Shown here: positions 1 to 5,433 of the stretch, in pieces
How the letters are laid out: the number at the start of each line of letters is the position of its first letter
Position numbering within the stretch: the first letter of the stretch is position 1
From: CAYOZL01 sp964408435
Lineage (GTDB): Bacteria; Bdellovibrionota_C; UBA2361; SZUA-149; CAYOZL01
NCBI GenBank assembly: GCA_964408435.1
Contig: CAYOZL010000082.1
Location: 1 to 7,306 of the forward strand
Direction of reading: 5' to 3'
Length of the DNA stretch: 7,306 nucleotides
Notes under the pieces: model-generated
The model's input: only the letters and a program-made list of their open reading frames with translations
Database searches by the model: none
What the model was told of the DNA's origin: nothing
Program-made: the position numbers and the translations under genes

Positions 1-440
1 TTCATACCCATCTCTACCTCATTAATGATTCTTCCCCCTTCTAAATAAAATTCAATATGACGCTGAGATTCTACTGCTGTACCGATAATAGATTTGTTTT
101 TAGATTTAGTAAGCTCAGGCATATAAAGATGTTCTAAAAACTTACGAATTATCCCTTCTGGTACTCCCTCGCAAGCTAGTTGAATTTTTAAGGATTCGCA
201 AAGCAACTTATTTGGTTGCCTAATTTCATCAACTTTAAGACCAGGAATAGTAACTGTATATCTAGTAAGAGCATTTACAAATATTAAGCATTTTCTTCTG
301 TCGTAATAAAATAGATGTGCATACCAAGTAAAGAATGGATCTGTTTCAAAAACCCCATAACCTACTTTTTTAGGCTCAATATTTAAAATCTTGAGCATTT
401 TTAGAGAACACTCAATTCTTGCTTTTACTATTTCTTGCAT
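1..440 (-). CDS. DUF6933-like protein, 3' end cut off by the window edge
   Basis: This is the 5' part of a gene reading leftward: 146 codons are visible and the stop lies outside the window. The start ATG (438-440) is one base after the stop of the upstream ATPase gene, with an AGG five bases before it, so the two are probably co-transcribed and translationally coupled. The protein starts MQEIVKARIECSLKML; around residues 40-60 it has the run WYAHLFYYDRRKCLIFVNA followed by a TVTIPGL strand. A tryptophan-containing strand followed by an RRKC-type turn and a hydrophobic strand is what I recall of the DUF6933 family, which has no known function; I could not search for it. No signal peptide, membrane segment or catalytic motif is visible. 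Its first 93 bp recur at 2580-2672 as a truncated copy. Confidence 0.8.
   Translation of the reverse strand, partial: MQEIVKARIECSLKMLKILNIEPKKVGYGVFETDPFFTWYAHLFYYDRRKCLIFVNALTRYTVTIPGLKVDEIRQPNKLLCESLKIQLACEGVPEGIIRKFLEHLYMPELTKSKNKSIIGTAVESQRHIEFYLEGGRIINEVEMGM
348..440 (-). repeat. 93-bp direct repeat, copy 1 (5' end of the intact DUF6933-like gene)
   Basis: The sequence is identical to 2580-2672 except at one base (T at 363, A at 2595), a synonymous Val codon change. Identity begins exactly at the start codon and ends after codon 31; flanks on both sides are unrelated. Both copies have the same orientation. Confidence 0.95.
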
Positions 441-441
441 T

Positions 442-1593
442 TTAACCTAACTTATCAAAAAACTTTTGTGGGTTTTTAGAAAATTGCCCATAGTTTTTTT
501 TATTTATAATTACAGCTTTTGCATTAGGATATTTCTCTAAAAACTTCTCTAAACCAGAAATGCTTCTAGCTCTTTCTGACTTAACCTCAATTGCATAAAG
601 TTTTTGCTGAAATTTGTATACTAAGTCAACTTCACTGTTTCTCTCTCTCCAATACGATAACTGACCAGGTAAACGGTATAAATCCGCTGCAACTGCTTGT
701 TCAAAAATTCTTCCTTTCACGTCGTTTGAATCTATTTTATCACCGTAATAAATACTAGAAAGTGACGGTGCTAAAGCACACACCTTAGGACTTGAAGTCT
801 TATTTTTAAATAACTGACTTCCATACTTTGATAAAGCTTGGAATAAAAAAGCACCACAATAAATTTCAATATACCTTTTAACTAAATCAGTATTACCCTT
901 GTCTTGAAGTTGACCTAATATCTTATTATAGCTTATTTCTTGTGCAGGATAAGAAGATAAGACCTCAAAGGCTTGTCTGAATAATGCTGGCTTATTAATT
1001 GTTCGTAATTGAAAAATATCTCTACCAATTACATTTTCAATAATTGAGTCTTTTATATAAGAAAACCACCTACTATAATCATTAATATACTCATAGCTAC
1101 CTGGATAACCTCCATATTTTAAATAATTATCTAAATCCCAACCAAAAGCTTTTCTAGTTTCTTCAAAGTTCCAATGATAGGCTCTAATTTTTTCATACCT
1201 ACCTGCTAAACTTTCTGTAAGTCCAGACTGTAAAGACAAGGCACTAGAGCCTAAAAGCACCACTTTTAACCTTTTCGACTTTTTCTCTTTATCCCATAAA
1301 CTTTTAATCACTTCAGACCAGTTAGGTATTTTTTGGATTTCATCTATAAATAAAACAGTTCTACTGTCTTTTCTCTTTGCTTCTTGCCAATGCTCAATTA
1401 ACCAAGAAGTAGAGGCAGAAAACCCCTCATCTGCACTAACATAATATGATGCTTGTTTAATTTTTTTTGTTATTTCTATTGCAGCAGTAGTTTTCCCCAC
1501 TTGCCGAGGGCCAAGTACCACTTGTATTAACGGAGAGTCTTCTTCTAATCGTTTAAGTAGGGTTTTAGTAAATGGTAGTATGATTTTATTCAT
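442..1593 (-). CDS. AAA-family ATPase with C-terminal DUF4143 domain
   Basis: This 383-residue protein has the usual length and architecture of the widespread AAA_14/DUF4143 ATPases. It shows a Walker A motif GPRQVGKT (28-35), a Walker B LFIDEIQ (81-87) and a following VVLLGSSA strand (111-118) resembling sensor 1. The C-terminal part keeps a nuclease-like signature, EVD (321-323) followed by EVK (336-338), which resembles the PD-(D/E)XK core; whether it cuts nucleic acid is not established for this family. The protein should be cytoplasmic, and its biological role is unknown; such genes are common on mobile elements. The start ATG lies about 20 bases downstream of a strong predicted promoter, has no Shine-Dalgarno sequence, and is preceded by two tandem palindromes that suggest repression. 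A DUF6933-like gene follows after one base. The gene looks intact. Confidence 0.9.
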   Translation of the reverse strand: MNKIILPFTKTLLKRLEEDSPLIQVVLGPRQVGKTTAAIEITKKIKQASYYVSADEGFSASTSWLIEHWQEAKRKDSRTVLFIDEIQKIPNWSEVIKSLWDKEKKSKRLKVVLLGSSALSLQSGLTESLAGRYEKIRAYHWNFEETRKAFGWDLDNYLKYGGYPGSYEYINDYSRWFSYIKDSIIENVIGRDIFQLRTINKPALFRQAFEVLSSYPAQEISYNKILGQLQDKGNTDLVKRYIEIYCGAFLFQALSKYGSQLFKNKTSSPKVCALAPSLSSIYYGDKIDSNDVKGRIFEQAVAADLYRLPGQLSYWRERNSEVDLVYKFQQKLYAIEVKSERARSISGLEKFLEKYPNAKAVIINKKNYGQFSKNPQKFFDKLG

Positions 1594-1597
1594 ATAA

Positions 1598-1639
1598 ATT
1601 ATAGAGGTAGCTATAATTTATTATAGAGGTAGCTATAAT
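1598..1639. repeat. tandem pair of 20-bp palindromic operator-like sites
   Basis: The sequence ATTATAGAGGTAGCTATAAT occurs at 1598-1617 and again, identical, at 1620-1639, with a 22-bp period of about two helical turns. Each copy is an inverted repeat with perfect 7-bp arms (ATTATAG/CTATAAT) around six bases. One copy covers the -10 and part of the spacer of the ATPase promoter; the other covers the predicted transcription start and leader. Phased dyads placed over a promoter are typical of a repressor operator; the binding protein is not identified. Confidence 0.75.
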
Positions 1640-1647
1640 TTTGTCAA
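1620..1647 (-). promoter_or_regulatory. sigma70-type promoter of the AAA ATPase gene
   Basis: On the minus strand a perfect -35 TTGACA (1642-1647) is separated by 16 bases from a perfect -10 TATAAT (1620-1625). Transcription would begin near 1613, leaving a leader of about 20 bases without a ribosome-binding site. This is the clearest promoter in the window, and its core is embedded in the tandem palindromes at 1598-1639, so it is probably strong but repressed. Confidence 0.75.
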
Positions 1648-1650
1648 GGC

Positions 1651-1685
1651 TTAAAATACCAACATAGTAAAAATACTTTTGTTGG
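1651..1685 (-). terminator. weak intrinsic terminator candidate after the EamA gene
   Basis: Read leftward, CCAACA (1680-1685) pairs with TGTTGG (1659-1664) and an inner AGTA/TACT pair closes a short loop; a TATTTT run follows. It sits 16 bases after the transporter stop and before the ATPase promoter, where a terminator would be expected. The stem is short and the T run is interrupted. Confidence 0.35.
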
Positions 1686-1700
1686 GTAGCTCCTCTAAGA

Positions 1701-2538
1701 CTATCCTAGCTTTACCAAAATCGCACCTAAGACAAGCAAGACAATTCCAAATATTCTTTGTTTACTTAATTCTTCTTTTAGGAAAAATACTCCCAAAAAG
1801 ATTGCTACTAATATTGATATCTCTCTTAATGCAACAACGTATGAAGCTGGGCTATGTTGAAAAGCCAAAAGAATGAGTACGTATGCAGTCACCCCTGCAT
1901 ACCCTATAGATAAGGCCTTCTTTTTATGCTCTTTGAAGATAAGAGAAATCTCAGGTTTCATACCTTTATAAATAAAAGGAATAAGAACTAATGGTGAGCC
2001 GATATTTATCAAAAAAATAAAAAGTAATGGAGAAATATGGTTTACCCCTAGCTTATCCGTAACTGAATACAAAGCGATAGAGCATCCTACTAATATTGGT
2101 AAATATGCATTTTTATAATCTTTCTTATTGAAACTAATACTAATAATTCCTAAAACAATAGAAAAAACTCCAATAAATCCAACTAATGAAATTGAATCAA
2201 TTTTGAGAAAGGAAGCTAAAAGCACTGTACCAATAATTCCTGTTCCTCTTGAAACTGGATATACAATTGAAATTTTACCTTTTTCATATGCAGAACCTAA
2301 AAGGAAAATGTAAAGAGCATGAAAAAAAACTTGTGGCTAAAAAGAATAATATTGCTTTTTCACTAATGCCGTATACAAAAAGTGCGGACACAACAAAGGG
2401 AAGACTAGTAAGCCCAACCATAAACTGAGCCGACCAAATCAAAGCAATTTTGTTTAAATGACTTTTTTTGGTTAAGAAATTCCAACTAGCATGAATGACC
2501 GCAGAGACAATTACTAAAATAAATGCACTGATACTCAT
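1701..2538 (-). pseudogene. EamA/DMT-family membrane transporter with a single-base frameshift
   Basis: Two abutting reading frames together encode one EamA-type (drug/metabolite transporter) protein. The first starts at ATG 2538 (MSISAFILVIVSAVIHASWNFLTKKS) and runs into stop 2284; the second continues to TAG 1701 and ends with the typical REISILVAIFLGVFFLKE membrane repeat. They join in the A8 tract at 2322-2329 (T8 in the coding strand). With one T fewer the frame reads on as TSFF-HALYIFLLGSAYEKGKISIVYPVSRGTG, the family's conserved central segment, giving about 278 residues, a normal full length with about ten membrane segments. The break is therefore one inserted base with no other damage, which could be a real recent mutation, slippage-tolerant expression or a sequencing error. 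Substrate unknown. Its start is two bases after the stop of the truncated DUF6933-like fragment. Confidence 0.85.
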
Positions 2539-2540
2539 TC

Positions 2541-2672
2541 TTAAGGCAGTGTAAAATAAAGTGTGTAAATCGCAGCGATAAAAACCCCATAACCAACTTT
2601 TTTAGGCTCAATATTTAAAATCTTGAGCATTTTTAGAGAACACTCAATTCTTGCTTTTACTATTTCTTGCAT
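2541..2672 (-). pseudogene. truncated 5' fragment of a DUF6933-like gene
   Basis: The first 31 codons match the gene at 1-440 with one synonymous difference. After the homology ends at 2580 the frame continues through eleven unrelated residues (IAAIYTLYFTL and P) to a TAA at 2541-2543. The 43-codon product lacks the conserved WYAHLFYYDRRKC region, so it should not fold as the parent. The fragment lies 20 bases downstream of the ribbon-helix-helix gene and two bases upstream of the EamA start, so it may still couple translation into EamA. It marks a recombination junction. Confidence 0.8.
2580..2672 (-). repeat. 93-bp direct repeat, copy 2 (inside the truncated fragment)
   Basis: This is the partner of 348-440, 2232 bp away in the same orientation, with 92 of 93 bases identical. 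Homologous recombination between the copies would delete the ATPase and EamA genes and place the intact DUF6933-like gene directly behind the antitoxin gene. Confidence 0.95.
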
Positions 2673-2692
2673 GGCTTATAATATAATTCTAT

Positions 2693-2944
2693 TTAAGAAG
2701 CCTTACTAATGATTTCATCAATATTAACAGCTTTTAAATCAACTAGTTCACCACTTGCGTACCTATGCAAGATACTTCCTAAAAGAGTTTGATAAGGGAT
2801 TCCTAAACGCTCTGCTTCTGTTTTAATATCAGCTAATAAATCACCATCAAGACGCAAGCTAATTGCTACTTTAGCTGCTTTAGCACTTACTTTTGGAGTT
2901 TTGTTGCGTTTTTTAAGGTCTTTTAATTTATATTCCTTCTTCAT
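2693..2944 (-). CDS. CopG-type ribbon-helix-helix antitoxin without an adjacent cognate toxin
   Basis: The 83-residue protein has a lysine-rich N-terminus (1-24), a ribbon strand VAISLRL (26-32), helix A (about 33-47), the turn GIPYQT (48-53) and helix B LLGSILHRYASG (54-65). The GIPYQTL segment after a basic ribbon is characteristic of CopG/BrnA-type type II antitoxins, which bind operator DNA as dimers and neutralise a toxin through their tail. Such genes normally sit beside a BrnT-like or RelE-like toxin; none is present. Instead it starts three bases after the hicB stop, so it is presumably translated from the hic transcript. It may be an orphan immunity gene, an extra regulator of the hic operon, or the remnant of a second system whose toxin was lost. 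Its start has only a weak AGAA upstream, consistent with coupling to hicB. Confidence 0.85.
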   Translation of the reverse strand: MKKEYKLKDLKKRNKTPKVSAKAAKVAISLRLDGDLLADIKTEAERLGIPYQTLLGSILHRYASGELVDLKAVNIDEIISKAS

Positions 2945-2947
2945 ATT

Positions 2948-3310
2948 CTAAGCTGCTTCTTTTTCTTCATCTTCTAAAGAACTAATTGCAAGTTTTTGTG
3001 CAACTAAAGCATTAAGAGAAATACCAGCCTTAACTGCTTCCATTGCTAAGGCTTTATGAACTCGCTTATCAATTCTTACATTAAACTGGCCACTATAGTT
3101 TCTATTTACAGGAGCAACAGGGATTTTTTCTCCATTTTTAAGATAGCTCTCTTTTGTTGCTTCCCAAGCTTCTTTTAGTTCTTTAACAGCAATTGCTGGA
3201 TTATCAGCGAAAGCAGAAACATCTGGAAGTTCAACTAAATTAGCTAGCCAATCTCCATCTTCATCAAAAGTAATATTTACCGTAAAGCCGTCAAAATCAT
3301 TTGCTTCCAT
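2948..3310 (-). CDS. hicB: HicB antitoxin
   Basis: This 120-residue protein has the two-part structure of HicB. An N-terminal RNase H-like partial fold (about 8-65, with the VNITFDEDGDWLANLVELP start and the ELKEAWEATKESYLKNG helix) neutralises HicA. A C-terminal ribbon-helix-helix domain (about 73-108, SGQFNVRIDKRVHKALAMEAVKAGISLNALV) binds the operator. An acidic tail closes the protein. The gene overlaps the end of hicA by 14 bases, the usual toxin-first arrangement, and its ATG is preceded inside hicA by a good GAGG six bases upstream, allowing more efficient initiation than hicA, as expected for an antitoxin. Family knowledge predicts that it represses its own operon through a palindrome upstream of hicA, and one is present at 3541-3562. 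Confidence 0.93.
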   Translation of the reverse strand: MEANDFDGFTVNITFDEDGDWLANLVELPDVSAFADNPAIAVKELKEAWEATKESYLKNGEKIPVAPVNRNYSGQFNVRIDKRVHKALAMEAVKAGISLNALVAQKLAISSLEDEEKEAA

Positions 3311-3539
3311 TCTCTACCTCGTATCGCTGTAAAAACTGTTTAACCTGATAAGCTTTCGCCATTCCCTTTCTATTTTGAATTGATAGACGATGTCTTTTTA
3401 AAGAATACCAAATCTGATGGCTTCCTTTTTGATGATCAAATGTCCATCCACACTGTTTTAATAAAGCCTCAAATTCAGAGAACTTTAGTCCTTGAGGATT
3501 TCTCAGTGCTTTAGCGAGAAGTTTATCTTTCTTACTCAT
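3297..3539 (-). CDS. hicA: HicA mRNA interferase toxin
   Basis: An 80-residue protein, typical in size for HicA, which folds as a double-stranded RNA-binding-like domain and cuts translated mRNA. The family's catalytic histidine is visible in HQKGSHQIWY (His41 within GSH), preceded by the usual EFEALLKQCGW helix and strand and followed by the basic RHRLSIQNRKGM strand. No truncation is seen, so the toxin should be active. It is first in the cluster, 54 bases after the rep-like gene, and overlaps hicB. The start has no Shine-Dalgarno sequence and begins directly after the presumed operator, so the message may be leaderless or nearly so. There is no in-frame alternative start before the conserved region. 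On a plasmid the pair would act as a maintenance module. Confidence 0.93.
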   Translation of the reverse strand: MSKKDKLLAKALRNPQGLKFSEFEALLKQCGWTFDHQKGSHQIWYSLKRHRLSIQNRKGMAKAYQVKQFLQRYEVENGSK

Positions 3540-3540
3540 A

Positions 3541-3562
3541 TTGTAACTATATACAGTTACAA
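3541..3562. promoter_or_regulatory. hicAB operator palindrome, overlapping the likely promoter
   Basis: The site has perfect 8-bp arms TTGTAACT (3541-3548) and AGTTACAA (3555-3562) around ATATAC and ends one base before the hicA ATG. On the minus strand it contains a -10-like TATAGT, with TTGCAT 17 bases upstream as a possible -35. A dimeric ribbon-helix-helix protein, HicB by family precedent, would block this promoter when bound. The predicted transcription start falls almost on the hicA ATG. Confidence 0.7.
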
Positions 3563-3593
3563 AAGCAAATGCAAAATAAATCTTTTAAATAAC

Positions 3594-4862
3594 TCAAGCA
3601 CTTAAGGTGCCTGTTAATTTAGTAACTAAATTATCTAAATTAGATATTTCTCTTTTTTTAGTCTCTATTTTTTTCTGTTCATAACGTTTAAAAGCACTGA
3701 TTGCCCTATCCTCTTGAGCCTGAGTAATATGATTCCAAAGCTTATTTTTAATAATTTTGATAAAGACACCTGCTGGGTTTCTAGCATTTATCGAAGTTGC
3801 TCTTAATGCAGCTCCAATGCAGTTTTGTTGATTGGCTTTACTTTTTTGAAGCCAACCAGCTAAAACTGCTTGATGGTATAAACTCATAACTGAACTTGTT
3901 CTTTTTAGATCTTCAATTTTAATATTTTCTAAAGTGCAAACACCAGTAGGTTTGGATTTCCAAGTTTTTTGGTTTTTATTTTCTTTAGAAGTTTTTAGTT
4001 TTTTATATGGAGGTGCAGATTCGGTGCGGTTTTTAGGCTTAGGGGGTGCAAGTTTACTTACAGGCGTTAAGAAATTATTAACAGGCTTTGAGTTAGTATT
4101 AGTTATATTTATTTTTCCATTTCTAGAAGTCTTACTCCAGTTAATATTTAGCTGGAAGTAAGCCCCATCCCGATTGAGTTTTCTTTGATAAGAGCCAGTA
4201 TCTCTTTCGATTAAAGCAATTGAAACCATCTCTGCCCTAGCCCCCTTTACTGCTCTAATTGAGATCTTAAATACTTTAGAAATCCAAGATGCCTTAACAG
4301 TTCCCCTATTATTTATCGAATTGATTTTCTTAGTATTTGCTCCATTTGCATTCCTTTTTACTGATAGTCCCCTAATCATATAAGCGATAATAGTAAGAAA
4401 AAGACTTGGTTTATTTGTAGAGCTTAAGAATTTAAGCATAGCTCTAGGAACAGGAATTGCCCTAGCTCCCCCCCTGCCTCCTTTCCTGCTTGATAAAGCA
4501 TTCTCAAGAAGTTCCCTACTTTCTGGAATTGGAGTATCGGTAAAAGTAATCTTATTTTTTGAGAATTTCATCACCGAAGCTCGTTCAAGCTCTTTTAGGC
4601 CTTTACCAATAGATCTAAGTGTTAGCCCACCAGTGAGCCTTATTAGCTCTTTTTTCTCATAGCGAACCCATGATGAGTTTATTTTGCCAGATTTGAGCTT
4701 AGAAGAGCGTTTAGCGGCTTCTCTGATTGCTTCTAGCTCGTAACAAGCTATGTATACTCTAAGAGCTTTGAAACTTAGCTTTTTAGAGTGATAAGCCCCT
4801 ACCCCGTTTAAAAGCTTAATCACTGAGATTGCTTTATAACCAACCGAAATTTCTTTTTTCAT
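3594..4862 (-). CDS. putative plasmid replication initiator (two winged-helix domains)
   Basis: I infer this role for a 422-residue, strongly basic protein; I do not recognise a named Rep family. Residues 30-110 look like a winged helix-turn-helix (KALRVYIACYELEAIREAA, then WVRYEKKELIRLTG and a strand pair ending FTDTPIPES). A linker (135-170) contains IPVPRAMLKFL. A second winged helix is clearer at 189-242: WISKVFKISIRAVKGARAEM, IERDTGS (218-224) and RDGAYFQLNINW as the wing. A lysine-, asparagine- and proline-rich linker (245-310) leads to a helical C-terminus with NPAGVF (362-367) and WNHITQAQEDRA (376-387). Paired winged helices flanking a control region beside parA fit a Rep protein; a plasmid transcriptional regulator is the alternative. 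An in-frame stop nine bases upstream fixes ATG 4862 as the first possible ATG start; an AGG directly abuts it, too close to act as a normal Shine-Dalgarno sequence. Confidence 0.6.
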   Translation of the reverse strand: MKKEISVGYKAISVIKLLNGVGAYHSKKLSFKALRVYIACYELEAIREAAKRSSKLKSGKINSSWVRYEKKELIRLTGGLTLRSIGKGLKELERASVMKFSKNKITFTDTPIPESRELLENALSSRKGGRGGARAIPVPRAMLKFLSSTNKPSLFLTIIAYMIRGLSVKRNANGANTKKINSINNRGTVKASWISKVFKISIRAVKGARAEMVSIALIERDTGSYQRKLNRDGAYFQLNINWSKTSRNGKINITNTNSKPVNNFLTPVSKLAPPKPKNRTESAPPYKKLKTSKENKNQKTWKSKPTGVCTLENIKIEDLKRTSSVMSLYHQAVLAGWLQKSKANQQNCIGAALRATSINARNPAGVFIKIIKNKLWNHITQAQEDRAISAFKRYEQKKIETKKREISNLDNLVTKLTGTLSA

Positions 4863-4876
4863 CCTAATTTAGGCAT
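4859..4876 (-). other. five-codon mini-ORF overlapping the rep-like start
   Basis: On the minus strand ATG 4874-4876 opens MPKLG and stops at TGA 4859-4861, which overlaps the rep-like ATG (4860-4862) in an ATGA arrangement. The rep-like start has no properly spaced ribosome-binding site, so termination-reinitiation is conceivable, as with leader peptides that gate Rep synthesis in some plasmids. Such a short ORF could be chance, and it has no Shine-Dalgarno sequence either. Confidence 0.3.
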
Positions 4877-4937
4877 AAAAAAGTAGTGTATTGCCAGGAT
4901 TTTGGGCAAAAAAATTCTATTAGCTTAAACTTTAGGA

Positions 4938-4966
4938 TTGTATTCAGGGATGAAAAACAGTACACT
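4938..4966 (+). promoter_or_regulatory. candidate plus-strand promoter for a small antisense RNA
   Basis: TTGTAT (4938-4943) and TACACT (4961-4966) are separated by 17 bases. Transcription would start near 4973 and run about 100 nt to the terminator at 5049-5073, antisense to any rep-like mRNA that begins farther right. Both boxes are imperfect, and the call depends mainly on the terminator needing a promoter. Confidence 0.3.
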
Positions 4967-5011
4967 TGAACTATCTAAAAAGGTCTCAATTTTTTTAGTG
5001 AGTACTGTTTT
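4954..5011. repeat. nested inverted repeat upstream of the rep-like gene
   Basis: Outer arms AAAACAGTAC (4954-4963) and GTACTGTTTT (5002-5011) are perfect. They enclose a second perfect pair, CTAAAAA (4975-4981) and TTTTTAG (4992-4998), around a ten-base loop. As RNA of either strand this could fold into a long stem-loop in the region where rep copy-control structures would be expected. Confidence 0.65.
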
Positions 5012-5048
5012 ATATTTGATTTTATCAATTCTAAAACAAAACTTTTAC

Positions 5049-5073
5049 AGCCACTTTTATAGTGGCTTTTTTT
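5049..5073 (+). terminator. rho-independent terminator, plus strand
   Basis: A perfect 7-bp stem AGCCACT (5049-5055)/AGTGGCT (5061-5067) with a five-base loop is followed by six T. The opposite strand has no T tract after the stem, so the element terminates rightward transcription only. It lies 186 bases beyond the rep-like start with no convincing gene ending there, implying a short noncoding transcript, or insulation of the par region from transcription leaving the rep side. Confidence 0.8.
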
Positions 5074-5133
5074 ATGGCTAATTTCTGCCTAACTACTTTT
5101 CTATTCTTGCCTCTCCTTTTTTAATTACTCTTT

Positions 5134-5172
5134 TAATTTAACTGCTAATTTAACTGCTTTTAATTTAACTCT
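5134..5172. repeat. three AT-rich 12-mer iterons
   Basis: TAATTTAACTGC occurs at 5134-5145 and 5146-5157, directly abutting, and as TAATTTAACTCT at 5161-5172. Tandem AT-rich iterons beside a rep gene are typical of origin opening or Rep binding. Three copies is few, so this is a candidate only. Confidence 0.55.
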
Positions 5173-5353
5173 ATTAAAGTAGGTAGCTGTACAGATTCAG
5201 TACGACAATGAATTTTTTCATCTTGGGTATCTAGGAAGCTACCCATGTAGGTATATACCCATATGGGTATATGGGAATGAATAAGGATAGTCTTGGTTTA
5301 TCAGTGCCCTAATTCCGTTTTTGGGTAAATACCCATGTGGGTAAAAAGGTATA

Positions 5354-5377
5354 AGGGTATGAGGGTTTTAGGGTTTT
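5354..5377. repeat. G-rich 8-bp tandem repeat
   Basis: AGGGTATG, AGGGTTTT and AGGGTTTT follow each other without gaps. Together with the GGG at 5339-5341 there are four GGG runs in 35 bases of the plus strand, a possible but loosely spaced G-quadruplex. Confidence 0.55.
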
Positions 5378-5433
5378 TTCCTAATGCTATGCACCTTTAA
5401 GCAATAAAAAGTATTGCGATAATTATGAGCCTT

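Larger units (their letters stand above)
4950..5081 (+). other. 43-codon ORF for a hydrophobic peptide, doubtful
   Basis: ATG 4950 opens a 43-residue frame ending at TAA 5079-5081. Residues 13-28 (SIFLVSTVLYLILSIL) would make one membrane span after a charged N-terminus, like small type I toxins. However, the intrinsic terminator at 5049-5073 lies inside the frame, so the message would usually lack its stop codon, and AT-rich DNA readily yields hydrophobic frames. An AGGG abuts the ATG, too close for a normal Shine-Dalgarno sequence. I lean towards a chance ORF. Confidence 0.2.

Noticed and set aside
1679..1876. 65-codon plus-strand frame
   Set aside because: It lies opposite the EamA gene, whose transporter sequence is clearly the coding one.
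1701..2225. A separate 174-residue transporter starting at GTG 2225
   Set aside because: The frame continues upstream with conserved EamA sequence to the A8 tract, so this is the 3' part of one broken gene rather than an independent gene.
2128..2313. 61-codon plus-strand frame
   Set aside because: It is the antisense shadow of the EamA gene, with no ribosome-binding site or recognisable domain.
3934..4161. 75-codon plus-strand hydrophobic frame
   Set aside because: It is opposite the lysine-rich linker of the rep-like gene; lysine codons read backwards give Phe- and Leu-rich runs.
4937..4942. TACAAT on the minus strand as the rep-like promoter -10
   Set aside because: The hexamer 17 bases upstream (GTGTAC) is a poor -35 and no alternative spacing improves it, so I did not list it as a feature.
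5111..5130. AAGGAGAGG on the minus strand as a ribosome-binding site
   Set aside because: No start codon follows at a usable distance, and the next frame closes within a few codons.
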